A model generated the notes under the pieces. It did not search any database. It was not told the origin of the DNA and worked only from the letters and a program-made list of their open reading frames with translations. DNA of 64,000 bases from Chroococcidiopsis thermalis PCC 7203 (GTDB taxonomy: Bacteria; Cyanobacteriota; Cyanobacteriia; Cyanobacteriales; Chroococcidiopsidaceae), in assembly GCF_000317125.1 (NCBI RefSeq), contig NC_019695.1, positions 2,096,336 to 2,160,335 of the forward strand. The letters are read 5' to 3'. The position numbers and the translations under genes are program-made. Positions 10,769 through 19,986 of the stretch are shown one piece after another (the stretch's first letter is position 1; each line of letters opens with the position of its first letter).

Positions 10769-11911
10769 TTAATGTCGTTGTACTGGTTCTCTCGCGACAT
10801 CTATTCGATCTGCAATTTTTTTGCCTCGATAACGGTAGCGCCACATAACAAAGCCAGTAACGAATAAAATTAGAGGTGCAAGTCCAACTAATACGTAGAG
10901 AACACGGCTGGGTAATCCCCAAAATGTGCCGTAGTGCAGAGGTGTAAAAGATCCGAGTACTTTTTTTGCTAAAGGTAAGTTTTGTCCATCTATGAGTTTT
11001 AATATTTTGCCGCTATATTGGTCGAGATAAACGCTACTGTCGCCATATTCGTTCGACTCTTGAGGATGTTTTTTATAGATAGTGAATGCGTCTTCTGGTT
11101 TCCTGGGTAGGTTGATAAAAGTAGTCTCTGTATTAGGTAAAGCCGCATCCGCTGTTTTCAAAATCTCTGTTATTCCCAAAGGTGACTTACCTGTAACAAT
11201 TTGAGAAACTGGTTCAGGTGATTTTGGCGTGAAAGTCAGGGCGTAGATTGCAGGTTCGGCGTAATCGTAAAAATTCCAGCAGAAACCTGTAAAAGCAGTC
11301 AAACCCAAAAATATAGCAGTAACGATACCCGCAACTTTATGAATGTCATAATTAACTCGTTTGGGGTGCGCTTGCCATTTAATCTTGAAGCCACTGATTA
11401 GCTTACGCCAACCAGACCATAAAAAGATACCTGTAAGACTGAGAACCAGAAGTAGCAAGGCAACGATTCCAACAATTTTGATCCCAATGTCACCTGCTAG
11501 AAGCGCGTAATGGAGTCTAAATACAATGCCGATGATACTATCTTCCCAAACGCGATCGCCTAAAATTTTCCCTGTATAAGGATTGACATAAACATCAGTG
11601 GTTTTGTCATCCTCCGTTCTCAGCCGCACTCTGTAAGTCGGGTTGTGGGGCAGAGTATCAATAGAAGCTAGTTTGAGTTCGGGGCGATCGCGGTAAGTTG
11701 CTTTTACAGTATTAACAACAGATTCTATTGCGACGCGCTGCGGTTGTGGGGTTATTTGCGCAAATTGGCGCTGTAATAAATATTGGTCAAATTCTTTCTG
11801 AAACACTAAAAAGCTACCTGTTACGCCAACAATAATTAAAATCAGCCCTACAGCTAGCCCAATGTATCTATGCAAGCTAAATGCAATACTGCGCAGTGTT
11901 TTAGTTTTCAT
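10769..11911 (-). CDS. PepSY-associated membrane protein, putative ferric-siderophore reductase
   Basis: 380 residues with four predicted membrane helices: about 11-33, 138-165 and 195-215, plus a C-terminal one near 340-362. Between the helices lie periplasmic PepSY-type segments (for example VYVNPYTGKILGD and VYLDQYSGKILKL). Proteins of this family (PiuB-like) are frequently encoded next to TonB-dependent siderophore receptors and are thought to reduce or help release iron at the inner membrane. That role fits here, since it is the last gene downstream of the receptor block. The family is clear; the reductase activity is inferred. Confidence 0.8.
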   Translation of the reverse strand: MKTKTLRSIAFSLHRYIGLAVGLILIIVGVTGSFLVFQKEFDQYLLQRQFAQITPQPQRVAIESVVNTVKATYRDRPELKLASIDTLPHNPTYRVRLRTEDDKTTDVYVNPYTGKILGDRVWEDSIIGIVFRLHYALLAGDIGIKIVGIVALLLLVLSLTGIFLWSGWRKLISGFKIKWQAHPKRVNYDIHKVAGIVTAIFLGLTAFTGFCWNFYDYAEPAIYALTFTPKSPEPVSQIVTGKSPLGITEILKTADAALPNTETTFINLPRKPEDAFTIYKKHPQESNEYGDSSVYLDQYSGKILKLIDGQNLPLAKKVLGSFTPLHYGTFWGLPSRVLYVLVGLAPLILFVTGFVMWRYRYRGKKIADRIDVAREPVQRH

Positions 11912-12014
11912 AGTAGATTTTGCATGGAAAAATGTCTGTTGCCACCTTGGTTGGCGGTGGCGATCGCCTAGCTATGAATTAGAGATTAAAACTAAACCTA
12001 GTCAAAGTATCTCA

Positions 12015-12037
12015 TAAGTGAGTATAGTTATCACTTA
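12015..12037. promoter_or_regulatory. Inverted repeat TAAGTGA-N9-TCACTTA
   Basis: A perfect 7-bp dyad with a 9-bp spacer lies between the truncated receptor (ends at 12087) and the PepSY gene (starts at 11911). It could be an operator for the PepSY gene or a weak terminator of the receptor transcript. It is not followed by a T run on the minus strand, which favours a protein-binding site. Confidence 0.3.
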
Positions 12038-13260
12038 CTAGCTATAAAGTTTACTCTTATTTAAAAGCAGTCTCAAGTAATTTAGCTTAAAATTCTACAA
12101 AGATCGTTCCTAAAACAGTCAGAGGCGTGCCGTCGAAATAATGTACATCGAACAGGTTTTCAATGCTGAGTGCGGCTTTCCAGTTTTCGCGCTGGTAGAA
12201 GACTGCTAAATCTGTCTGCCAGTAACTCGGTAGTTTAAAACTATTCTCAATATTACCTGGGCGATCGCCAACGTACCGCACACCACCCCCAAAACCCAAA
12301 CCTTGTAATGTACCTGCCTGAATCTCATATGTCGTCCAAAAACCACCACTATGACTGGCAATGTTGGGAACTTGAGAATCTACAGGCAATTGTGACGATT
12401 TGGCAATGCGTGCCTTTGTGTAAGCATAATAGACGATCGCATCCCATCCAGGGGTAATCTCACCGACTATTTCAAAACCGATATCTTGACTTTTTTGTTT
12501 TTCTGCCAAAACTTCCAATTCAGGATCGTTTGCATTTGTTAAAGTTACGTTTCGCTGAATGCCGTCGTATAAATAAAGAGTAGCAGAAAAGCGATCGTTA
12601 AAAAATTCTGTCTCAATGCCTACTTCTAAACCATTTTCTATTTCTGGTTTTAACAAAATACTAGAAATTTTTGGAACTGGGAGAGAGGAGTAACTTAAAT
12701 TAGTATAGATAGAAAGCGAGTCACTAATTTGATATGAGATTTCTAGTTCTGGATTAAATGCTACGTAGTCTTGTTGACTAATATTAGGGATTTCATCGGG
12801 TAGGTCTGTAATATCGTTAATTACTAAGTCTAGATTACCCTCAAAAAATATACTAAGTCGCTTTCCTATAGCAATTTCATTCTCAAGATATAAGGACAAT
12901 GAGTTTTGTCTACTAGTAAAATCAGCTAGAGAAAACGGCAATGGAATTGTTGTTGAGTTTATGAAATTAAATTGCTTGTCTGCTTGAGTATCGGTAGTTT
13001 TAGCAGATAGTACAAACGGAGATTTATTCAATTCTATCCCAAAACCCATTTCATGCTGAAGAATTCCAGTTTTAAACTCGTCACTCCACGTAAATTCAAG
13101 TACATAAAACCCATTTAGAGAATAATCGTCAAAATCAAATTCTCTGCTTGTTTGATGCGATCGCTTCTTACCATGACAATTTTTAACCCTATCCCAATTC
13201 ACGTGTGCAGCTTGGAAAGAGTTAGCGATCGCGCAGTTGTCAAGATTGGGATTGCGATGG

Positions 13261-13290
13261 TCGCGAAGCGAACCGCCTTCGGCATCGCGC
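13261..13290. repeat. HIP-like palindromic repeat inside the receptor remnant
   Basis: The sequence reads TCGCGAAGCGAACC then GCCTTCGGCATCGCGC, an imperfect palindrome of the kind scattered in many cyanobacterial genomes. It encodes DLRDAEGGSLRDHRN in the remnant receptor, which has no counterpart in the two neighbouring receptors. This supports insertion of a small repeat into the frame. Confidence 0.5.
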
Positions 13291-13362
13291 AGATCTTTTT
13301 CACTATCAGCCCATACTGGTTGAGTAAATAGTACCATCATTGTTACAGGTACGTATAAGAAA

Positions 13363-13392
13363 GATCTCCCTAACCCCCCTTGGAAAAGGTGG
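13363..13392. repeat. GATC-CCCC repeat copy inside the receptor remnant leader
   Basis: The stretch GATCTCCCTAACCCCCCT continues into GGAAAAGG. It is one arm pair of the same repeat family found at 15941, 20506, 41223 and 63830. Here it encodes part of the leader peptide (HLFQGGLGRS) of the truncated receptor. Confidence 0.7.
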
Positions 13393-13452
13393 CAAAAGAA
13401 GATTTGTTGTAGGAATGAGCGAGATGGCACGATGGCACGGTAAATACTCCAA

Positions 13453-16149
13453 TCAGAATTCTACTGAGAATGAGCCGATAACTGTAAACGGTGTACCAGG
13501 TTGAATTGCTCCTCTACCAAAATTGACACTTTCGTAGTACTTCACATCAAAAAGATTTCTAAAATTGATTGCCGCTTGCCAATTGTTACGTCGATAAAAG
13601 ATAGCAGCATCAGTGCGGACGTAGCTTGGTAACTCATAGGTATTCTCATCGTCACCTGGTTTTTCATCAGCATGAAACAAGCCAATTCCAAACCCTAAAC
13701 CTTGCAAATCACCGCTTTGAATTCTATAAGTCGTCCAAAGACTAGCAGTATTTCGGGGAACGTTAGCTGTTCGTAAACCAACTGGAAAAGATTCAGGATC
13801 GCTGCTTGCCGTTACTTCGCTATCAATATGACCGTAGGAAGCAATGATATTCCAGCCAGGAAGAATTTCCCCATTCACATCGAATTCAATTCCTCGACTT
13901 CTGACTTCACCTAGTGGTAGCGAAAAGTCAGGATTATCGGGATCGGTCGTGCCAACATTTTTTTTGGTAATTTCGTATCCTGCAAGCGTTGCAGCGAGTC
14001 TGCCGTCAAATAACTCGCCTTTAATACCAACTTCGTATTGCGTTCCTCTTTCAGGTTCTAGAAACGAACCATCAACTCTAGTCGCAGAATTAGGCACAAA
14101 CGATTGACTATAGCTGGCGTAAAGTGAAATCGGCTCAATCGGTTGATAAACTATACCAATTCGAGGCGAGAAAGCATCTTCAGATTGACTGGAAGAAGTG
14201 TCTTCTAGTCTATCTTCACTCTCTTGGTCTACAACATCGAAACGTCCACCAATTAGCAATTTTAAATTATCTAACAAAGCAATCTGATCTTGCAGAAAAA
14301 TACCGAGCCTATCTGTTTTGGAAAAGTCATCTCGTCTTGGCACGGTATATTCAGAAAGTGGTCTTCGGAAGCCATATACTGGATTAAAAATATTGATGTC
14401 AGGAGTAAACGGCAATCCATTGTTTGTTCCTCCTCCTTCTTCTCTAGCTAGATCGAACCCAAATAACAAAGTGTGTTGAATTGAACCCGTAGAAAATTTT
14501 CCCGTCAGATCGGTTTGTAAGGCGTATCTTTTCTCAGTATCATCATTAGAGTCAAATCTCCGTTCGATAAAGTCACCCGTTGCTTCATCAAGTTCACCTG
14601 GTTGAGTTTTCTGGTCAAAGGTATTAGACTGTTGAAATCGAAAAGCATTGCGTAATAACAAGTTTTCGTTAAATCGATGCTCTAGCCGATAGCCAGCCCC
14701 AATTTCTTCTAGTTTGTAAACATCATTTGGGTCGCCTAGAACTCGTGTAATCGGAATATCTGCCACTCCATCACCAAAGGCTACAACACCGCGATCGAAT
14801 GGTTGCTCAAGATTTAAGTAGTCAAATTCAAAATTTAGGCTAGTATTGTCACCAATTTTCCAAGTCAATACGGGTGCAATGAAAAAGCGTTCGGTATTCT
14901 GGTCGTAATCGCGGAAGCTATCTGAGCTTTCGTAAACGGCATTTAATCGATAAAGTAATGTTTTATCGGCGTTGAGCGGACCAGATAGATCGATGCTGGG
15001 GCGATAGAGATCGTAGCTTCCTGCTTGGAAGTCGAAAGAGTAGAAAGGCTCGCTCAGGGGCTGTTTTGTTACGAGGTTAACAATTCCCCCTGGTTCGAGG
15101 CTACCATATAAAACTGAAGCTGGACCCTTAAGAATTTCTATTCTTTCTAAATTAGCAGTCTCTCGCAAACCCCCTTCACCGATCCTGAAGCCATCTCGCA
15201 AAACTGTATTCTGCGAAAAACCCCGAATGTTAAACCGATCCAGTGCGCCGCCAAAGTTACTATCTTCCGAAACACCACTGACATTACGCAAAGCCTCCTT
15301 GAGTCGGATGGCTCGCTGATCTTCTAGAACTTGTTGAGGAATAACTTGAATTGATTGTGGTATATCTCGAATGGGTGTGTCCGTTCTAGTAGCAGTCGAT
15401 GCGTCGGGAACGCTATATCCAGTTTCTCGTTCGTCGGTGACGACAATTTCTTGTTCTTCCCCTTGTGTGGTTGTTGGCTGTTGAGTTTCCCCTTCTTTTG
15501 GGGGAACTGCTTCTTGTGGTGGTGTTGCTTCTGGTGTCGCTTGGGTTTGAGGTGGTGCAGTTGATGCTGGGGGTGCGGGTTGTTGGGCTGTAGGTGCTAA
15601 CGCCTCTAATAGAGTGAGAGTAAGGGCGCGATCGCTCGTTGCTACTTCTACCTTGGGTAAATCTCTCGTTCCCGTCACCGTAACGCGGATATTATTCGTT
15701 CCCTGCTGCGTCACTGCAATAGACGCAATCCCTGATGCTGGGTTTTCTTGACGAACAGTTTTACCTTCTGCCAGTTGTGCGTTGGGAATGTTGGCGACGA
15801 AAGTATTACCGAAACCAGCAGGAAAGACTTGCAATGATTCACCCTCTGGTGTTTCTAAAATAACTGCCAGTCCTTTATCTGTTTGTTGCAGTTGTACATT
15901 GGTAACTTGGATAATGCGGCTTTGTGCCAAAGATCCCCAGATCCTCCCGCCTGCGGCTTCCCCCTTCAAAAGGGGGGTTAGGGAGAGTAAATTGCTCTTT
16001 GCTGTGTTTTGGGGGGTTGGGGAGAGTAAATTGCCCCCTTTTTTAAGGGGGGTTGGGGGGATCGACTCTGCTTCAGTCGCGCACACTGTTGGCGCGATCG
16101 CAACTGCGGCACTAACAACAAGCAATAAAGAATAGATCTGCGACTTCAT
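13453..16149 (-). CDS. TonB-dependent siderophore receptor with N-terminal AMIN domain
   Basis: The start is ATG 16149, preceded by GAGGAAA at a good distance; an in-frame ATG 10 codons upstream is less likely. 898 residues. Order: signal peptide (about 1-25), a repeat-derived insert (about 28-75), AMIN domain (about 80-185), a Pro/Gln/Thr-rich linker (185-235), the plug (about 250-365, with PIRDIPQSIQVIPQ and ILKGPASVLYG), and a 22-strand-type barrel to the terminal Phe. Receptors of this kind import ferric siderophores across the outer membrane using TonB. AMIN-type receptors are typical of cyanobacteria. It lies 65 bp downstream of a close paralogue, in one operon. The ligand cannot be told from sequence. 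Confidence 0.92.
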   Translation of the reverse strand: MKSQIYSLLLVVSAAVAIAPTVCATEAESIPPTPLKKGGNLLSPTPQNTAKSNLLSLTPLLKGEAAGGRIWGSLAQSRIIQVTNVQLQQTDKGLAVILETPEGESLQVFPAGFGNTFVANIPNAQLAEGKTVRQENPASGIASIAVTQQGTNNIRVTVTGTRDLPKVEVATSDRALTLTLLEALAPTAQQPAPPASTAPPQTQATPEATPPQEAVPPKEGETQQPTTTQGEEQEIVVTDERETGYSVPDASTATRTDTPIRDIPQSIQVIPQQVLEDQRAIRLKEALRNVSGVSEDSNFGGALDRFNIRGFSQNTVLRDGFRIGEGGLRETANLERIEILKGPASVLYGSLEPGGIVNLVTKQPLSEPFYSFDFQAGSYDLYRPSIDLSGPLNADKTLLYRLNAVYESSDSFRDYDQNTERFFIAPVLTWKIGDNTSLNFEFDYLNLEQPFDRGVVAFGDGVADIPITRVLGDPNDVYKLEEIGAGYRLEHRFNENLLLRNAFRFQQSNTFDQKTQPGELDEATGDFIERRFDSNDDTEKRYALQTDLTGKFSTGSIQHTLLFGFDLAREEGGGTNNGLPFTPDINIFNPVYGFRRPLSEYTVPRRDDFSKTDRLGIFLQDQIALLDNLKLLIGGRFDVVDQESEDRLEDTSSSQSEDAFSPRIGIVYQPIEPISLYASYSQSFVPNSATRVDGSFLEPERGTQYEVGIKGELFDGRLAATLAGYEITKKNVGTTDPDNPDFSLPLGEVRSRGIEFDVNGEILPGWNIIASYGHIDSEVTASSDPESFPVGLRTANVPRNTASLWTTYRIQSGDLQGLGFGIGLFHADEKPGDDENTYELPSYVRTDAAIFYRRNNWQAAINFRNLFDVKYYESVNFGRGAIQPGTPFTVIGSFSVEF
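15941..16064. repeat. Double copy of the GATC-CCCC repeat inside a receptor leader
   Basis: Two related units share AGGGAGAGTAAATTGC or GGGGAGAGTAAATTGC and blocks such as CCCCCTT...AAGGGGGG. They sit directly after the signal peptide of the receptor encoded at 13453-16149. They add about 45 residues (IPPTPLKKGG, SLTPLLKGEAAGG) that the paralogue at 16215-18770 lacks. The insertion kept the frame open. Confidence 0.75.
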
Positions 16150-16214
16150 TGAAATTTCCTCACACCAAATTTGAAACAATTAAGAAAAGCGATCGCGACA
16201 AAAAATCACTCAGC

Positions 16215-18770
16215 TTAAAACTGCCACGAAACTGTTCCCTGAACTGTAAACGGCGCACCAGGAATTGCTTGCGTTCTACTCTGTACTCCTTCAAAATATT
16301 CGACATCAAATAAGTTCTTGAAATTTAATGCTGCTTTAAAGTTGTCTCTTTCGTAATAAATAGCAGCATCTACCCGTGTAAAATCTGGGACTGTAAAAGA
16401 GTTATCCAAATCCCCTGCTCGACTATCGACATAAAAGATGCCAGCGCCAAATCCTAAACCTGCTAGCGAACCGCTTTGAATCGTATATTTCGTCCATAAA
16501 CTAGCAGTATTAAAAGGGACGTTGTTGAGGCGATTGCCAACGACATAAGTATTATCAGCACTAATTTCCGCGTCGGTGTAGGCATAGGAGGCAATAACGT
16601 TCCACCCTGGTAGAATTTCTCCCGATACATCGAATTCAAACCCTTTACTTTGTTGTTCGCCTACCTGAATCGAAAAGTCAGGATCGGGATTATTGGCATC
16701 GTCAGTCAGAACGTTACTCTTGGTAATATCGTAAAAAGCTAAAGTTGAGGCAAGCCGACCGTCCAAAAACTCACCTTTAACACCGACTTCGTATTGTTCC
16801 CCAATCTCTGGTTCAACAGCACCGCCACCAGTAAGCCTACCAGTCTGCGGTATGAAAGCGCGGCTGTAGTTGGCATAGAGAGAAATTGGTTGAATTGGTT
16901 GATAAACAATTCCAACTCGCGGTGAAAATTCGCTGGCTTCTGTATCAACGTTTAATGTTGGGTCACCAGGATATCTTTCTTCTGAGTCAAAACTATCAAA
17001 TCTGCCGCCTAGAACCAGTTTCAGATTGTCAGTAAAAGCAATTTGATCTTGCAAATAAAAGGCAATCGTATCTGATGAAAGCTTACCACCGTTATAGGCA
17101 GGATCGGGTTCGAGTGAGAAAGGAAAATCAAAGACAGATTCGTAGTCGGGATCGAAAATATCTATTGATGGGGATTCTGCCGCTGTTGCATCCTCGAAGT
17201 ATCGTCCCGTCTGTCTAGCGAGTTCGACACCGAACAACAACGTATGCGCGATCGCTCCCGTGTTAAACTTCCAAGTCAAGTCATTTTGTAGCGTATAAGT
17301 CTCGTAATACTGACCGCCAAAATAACGAGCTAAAAGTAAAGTCCGGTCATCTGCTTCCAGTTCGTTTGCTTCTACAGAGTTATAGATTTCCTTACTACTG
17401 GTGTACCGCAAGGCAGTTCTGAGTGATAAATTTTCGCTGAAGCGATGGTCTAGATAAAGATAAGTGCGAAATTCGTCCATTTCTTGCTCGTAAGAGGGAT
17501 CGCCCAAAAAGCGACTCAAGGGAATGTCAGCTACTTCGTCACCAACGGCTACTAAACCTCGGTCAATCGGTCGGCGATCGCGCAGATACTCTCCTTCAAA
17601 AGTTAAGCTGGTATTGGGGCTAATTCTCCACGAAACTACGGGAGCGATGAAATACCGCTCCGTTGAAACAAAATCTCGGAAACTTTCGGCGTGTTCGTAA
17701 GCAGCGTTCAACCGATAAGCAAGCGTACCATCAGAGTTGAGCGGACCCGAAAAATCCAGCGTCGGACGATAGAAATCGTAACTTCCTGCCGTGAAATCAA
17801 TTTGGTAAAAGGGTTCGGGTAGCGGTCTTTTAGTCGTAAAGTTAATGATTCCTCCAGGTTGTGCTTGTCCAAACAGGACGGAAGCTGGTCCTTTTAGCAC
17901 TTCAATTTGCTCGATATTTGCTGTTTCTGGGTAAGTACGAGTGTTAAATTGTCTGTCCTCTCTTAACCCGTTTTTGAATTGGATAGCCTCAAATCCCCGC
18001 ACGTTATAGGTGGGGCTACGACCGCCAGCGTCTGTGGAGAAATTGACACCGCTAACGTTACGCAGTACGTCGTTGATGCGAACTGCTCCCTGGTCTTCTA
18101 TCACCTCTCGCGGAATGACTTGAATGTTTCCTGGGACATCGCGGATGGGTGTATCGGTCTTAGTTGCTGTTGTGGAGTTAGGAACGCGATAGCCAGTTTC
18201 TCGCTCTCCCGTGACTACGATTTCTGATTCCTCATCTCTCTGTGTTGTTAGCTGTTGGACTTCACCTTCTGTAGGGGGAACTTCTGACTGCGGTGTAGTG
18301 ACTTGTGGCTGTGTCTCGCTTGCAGGTGGTGCTGCTGGTGCTGCTGGGGGTTGAGTTGCAGCTGTTGTAGATGTAGTTGCACTCAGAACCAAACCATTTT
18401 CGCTTTGTCGTACCCGTACCTTCGGTAACTCTGTCTCACCCGTCACCACAACACGGAGACTATTGGCTCCAGTTTCGCTAACTGTCACCGCTGCAATGCC
18501 CTTTACAGGGTTTATTTGTCGCAGATTATTTCTATCTGAAATTTGTAATTGAGTATTGACAACATTAGCAACAAAAGTTTTACCAAAACTAGATGTAAAA
18601 ACTTGCAGCGATTCGTTACTCGTTGTTTTTAAGACAATTTCTGTTCCTGATGCTGTCGGTTGAATTTCTACAGATGTTACCTTGACTACATCGGCTCTTA
18701 CTGGCTGTGCCACAATAGCCACAGCAATTCCAGCCAGTCCCACACAACTGACCAAATGCATTTTATTCAC
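16215..18770 (-). CDS. TonB-dependent siderophore receptor with N-terminal AMIN domain
   Basis: 851 residues. The start is GTG 18770, with GAGGAAA five bases upstream, the same site and spacing as in the next receptor; ATG at 18761 is the alternative. A signal peptide (about 1-26, ending VRADV) is followed at once by the AMIN domain (27-130), a Pro/Ala linker, the plug (about 205-320, with IEQIEVLKGPASVLFG), and the barrel ending in SWQF. It imports a ferric chelate with energy from TonB. It is the first receptor of a minus-strand block downstream of tonB. The 258 bp before it contain an AT-rich dyad that resembles part of a Fur site. Confidence 0.93.
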   Translation of the reverse strand: MNKMHLVSCVGLAGIAVAIVAQPVRADVVKVTSVEIQPTASGTEIVLKTTSNESLQVFTSSFGKTFVANVVNTQLQISDRNNLRQINPVKGIAAVTVSETGANSLRVVVTGETELPKVRVRQSENGLVLSATTSTTAATQPPAAPAAPPASETQPQVTTPQSEVPPTEGEVQQLTTQRDEESEIVVTGERETGYRVPNSTTATKTDTPIRDVPGNIQVIPREVIEDQGAVRINDVLRNVSGVNFSTDAGGRSPTYNVRGFEAIQFKNGLREDRQFNTRTYPETANIEQIEVLKGPASVLFGQAQPGGIINFTTKRPLPEPFYQIDFTAGSYDFYRPTLDFSGPLNSDGTLAYRLNAAYEHAESFRDFVSTERYFIAPVVSWRISPNTSLTFEGEYLRDRRPIDRGLVAVGDEVADIPLSRFLGDPSYEQEMDEFRTYLYLDHRFSENLSLRTALRYTSSKEIYNSVEANELEADDRTLLLARYFGGQYYETYTLQNDLTWKFNTGAIAHTLLFGVELARQTGRYFEDATAAESPSIDIFDPDYESVFDFPFSLEPDPAYNGGKLSSDTIAFYLQDQIAFTDNLKLVLGGRFDSFDSEERYPGDPTLNVDTEASEFSPRVGIVYQPIQPISLYANYSRAFIPQTGRLTGGGAVEPEIGEQYEVGVKGEFLDGRLASTLAFYDITKSNVLTDDANNPDPDFSIQVGEQQSKGFEFDVSGEILPGWNVIASYAYTDAEISADNTYVVGNRLNNVPFNTASLWTKYTIQSGSLAGLGFGAGIFYVDSRAGDLDNSFTVPDFTRVDAAIYYERDNFKAALNFKNLFDVEYFEGVQSRTQAIPGAPFTVQGTVSWQF

Positions 18771-18866
18771 AGTGTTTCCTCACACAAAGCCACAGCGATT
18801 TAATACAGCTCAAGCGCAAGCTATATGCTGAATTACTGAGTTATAAATCTACCTTCTACTAGGAAA

Positions 18867-18900
18867 TTTTATCATTATTAATGCAAACTAATAGCATTAA
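18867..18900. promoter_or_regulatory. Candidate Fur-type operator upstream of the TonB receptor
   Basis: On the minus strand the sequence ATTAATAATGATAAAA resembles the NATWAT hexamer array of Fur boxes. It overlaps a perfect dyad TTAATGC (18878-18884)/GCATTAA (18894-18900). The position, about 100-130 bp before the GTG start of the first receptor gene, suits an iron-responsive promoter. Match quality is only moderate. Confidence 0.35.
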
Positions 18901-18975
18901 ATTTTAAGTATTTCACAACTGCTATGAAAACAAGTCTTTTTTTATACAAAATTTCAAAATTGGGAAATTTGAAAG

Positions 18976-19009
18976 TTTAAACTCGATCGCATATGCGATC
19001 GAGTTTAAA
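18976..19009. terminator. 34-bp perfect palindrome just after tonB
   Basis: The half site TTTAAACTCGATCGCAT is followed directly by its exact reverse complement. The palindrome lies 20 bp past the tonB stop and before the receptor gene, so it can form a hairpin in the tonB transcript. No strong U tract follows, so it may be a processing or stability element rather than a classic terminator, leaving read-through into the receptors possible. Confidence 0.5.
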
Positions 19010-19028
19010 TACAAGAGCGGCTCCAATC

Positions 19029-19859
19029 TTAGTTGAGGACGAAACGCACTCTTAGCACGACACGTCTTCCCCTTTTGAGATCGTTATATTTCCAACGAGT
19101 TACCTGCCTAAGTGCCGCTGCATCTAGGTCTGCATCACCGCTAGACTGCACTAACTGCGCGTTGCTCACATTCCCATCCGAATCTACATAGAAAGCAACT
19201 TTGGGAACCCCCTCTACTCCCCGCCTTCTAGCACTGGCTGGATACCTGGGTTCAGGACAACGGCGACAAGTTAGAGTGTTGGAACCTTCGGAATCACCCG
19301 TTTCGCTGCGCGGTTGTCTGACAGTTCGGGGTCCTGCTGCTACAGGAGTTCTAGGAGCTACAGCGGGTGCTTGAGGATTACCTCTACCAGTTAATACTTT
19401 TTCCTGCGTTGCCCTCTCGTTCCTGAGATTCGATAGCTGGCTTCTTAACTGAGGATTAGGTGTGGCTACCGGAGGTGGAGGAGGCGCAGGCTTCGGTGCA
19501 ACAGCGCGCGGTACGGGCTTGGGTGTAGCCCTAACAACTTTTGGAGGAGGTGTCTGACGTACGACTCGTTGAGGCTGTCTGACTCTGGGCTGTTGTACCC
19601 GCCGTGGCTGTGGTTTTGGTTTTGGTGGTTCTGGTTTGGGTTCTGGCTTCTTGACCTCCGGTTTTTTAGGAGGATTGACGATAACAACTTCAATGGGTTT
19701 CGGCGGCTGGGTGAAATTCCTTTGCCATAATTTATCAATACCTGCGTATAGCAGACCAACGTGCAAAGCTACAGAACCAACTAAGCTACAAGCTAAAAGA
19801 GTCTTCAGCGATCGCGCTTCTTTCTCTCGCTGCTGGATAGCAACATTATCAGAACCCAT
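19029..19859 (-). CDS. tonB: Energy transducer TonB
   Basis: 276 residues. One N-terminal membrane helix (about 20-40) is followed by a long Pro/Lys/Arg-rich periplasmic spacer (about 55-150, with repeated KPEPKPEPPKP-type runs). The TonB C-terminal domain (about 195-276) contains YPASARRRGVEGVPKVAFYVDSDG-type sequence, cut here for length, and ends KRGRRVVLRVRFVLN. TonB couples the proton gradient of the inner membrane to outer-membrane receptors. It sits directly upstream of two TonB-dependent receptors on the same strand. ExbB/ExbD are not in the window. Confidence 0.9.
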   Translation of the reverse strand: MGSDNVAIQQREKEARSLKTLLACSLVGSVALHVGLLYAGIDKLWQRNFTQPPKPIEVVIVNPPKKPEVKKPEPKPEPPKPKPQPRRVQQPRVRQPQRVVRQTPPPKVVRATPKPVPRAVAPKPAPPPPPVATPNPQLRSQLSNLRNERATQEKVLTGRGNPQAPAVAPRTPVAAGPRTVRQPRSETGDSEGSNTLTCRRCPEPRYPASARRRGVEGVPKVAFYVDSDGNVSNAQLVQSSGDADLDAAALRQVTRWKYNDLKRGRRVVLRVRFVLN

Positions 19860-19896
19860 AGAAAATAGTTGCCAACAATTTTCATTAACTCTTGCT

Positions 19897-19925
19897 AGAC
19901 TATGATGTTACGTTCCCCATGTCAA
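19897..19925 (-). promoter_or_regulatory. Candidate promoter for tonB
   Basis: On the minus strand TTGACA (19920-19925) is separated by 17 bp from TAGTCT (19897-19902). The -35 is perfect and the -10 is weak (3 of 6), about 37 bp before the tonB ATG. Confidence 0.35.
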
Positions 19926-19986
19926 GAGGGAATCAGTTATCAGTTATTAGTGACTAACCACCAACTACCAATTACCCATTACCAAT

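Larger units (their letters stand above)
12087..13430 (-). pseudogene. TonB-dependent receptor remnant lacking the plug domain
   Basis: 447 residues. The C-terminal ~330 residues are a typical receptor barrel (ISDSLSIYTNLSYSS, ENGLEVGIETEFF, GRENW-type strand, ending in IFVEF with terminal Phe) and align by eye with the ends of the two neighbouring receptors. The whole plug, the AMIN domain and the first barrel strands are missing. The N-terminus is a patchwork: a leader-like hydrophobic stretch (about 22-42), a segment from a GATC/CCCC repeat at 13363-13392, and a segment from a HIP-like palindrome at 13261-13290. The frame is open, so it may still be made, but without a plug it should not work as a gated TonB channel. 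It most likely arose by deletion and fusion of a third receptor copy. Only 22 bp separate it from the complete receptor upstream. Confidence 0.65.

Noticed and set aside
15782-16135. 117-codon rightward frame opposite a TonB receptor
   Set aside because: Antisense to the AMIN and leader region of a clear receptor gene; no family.
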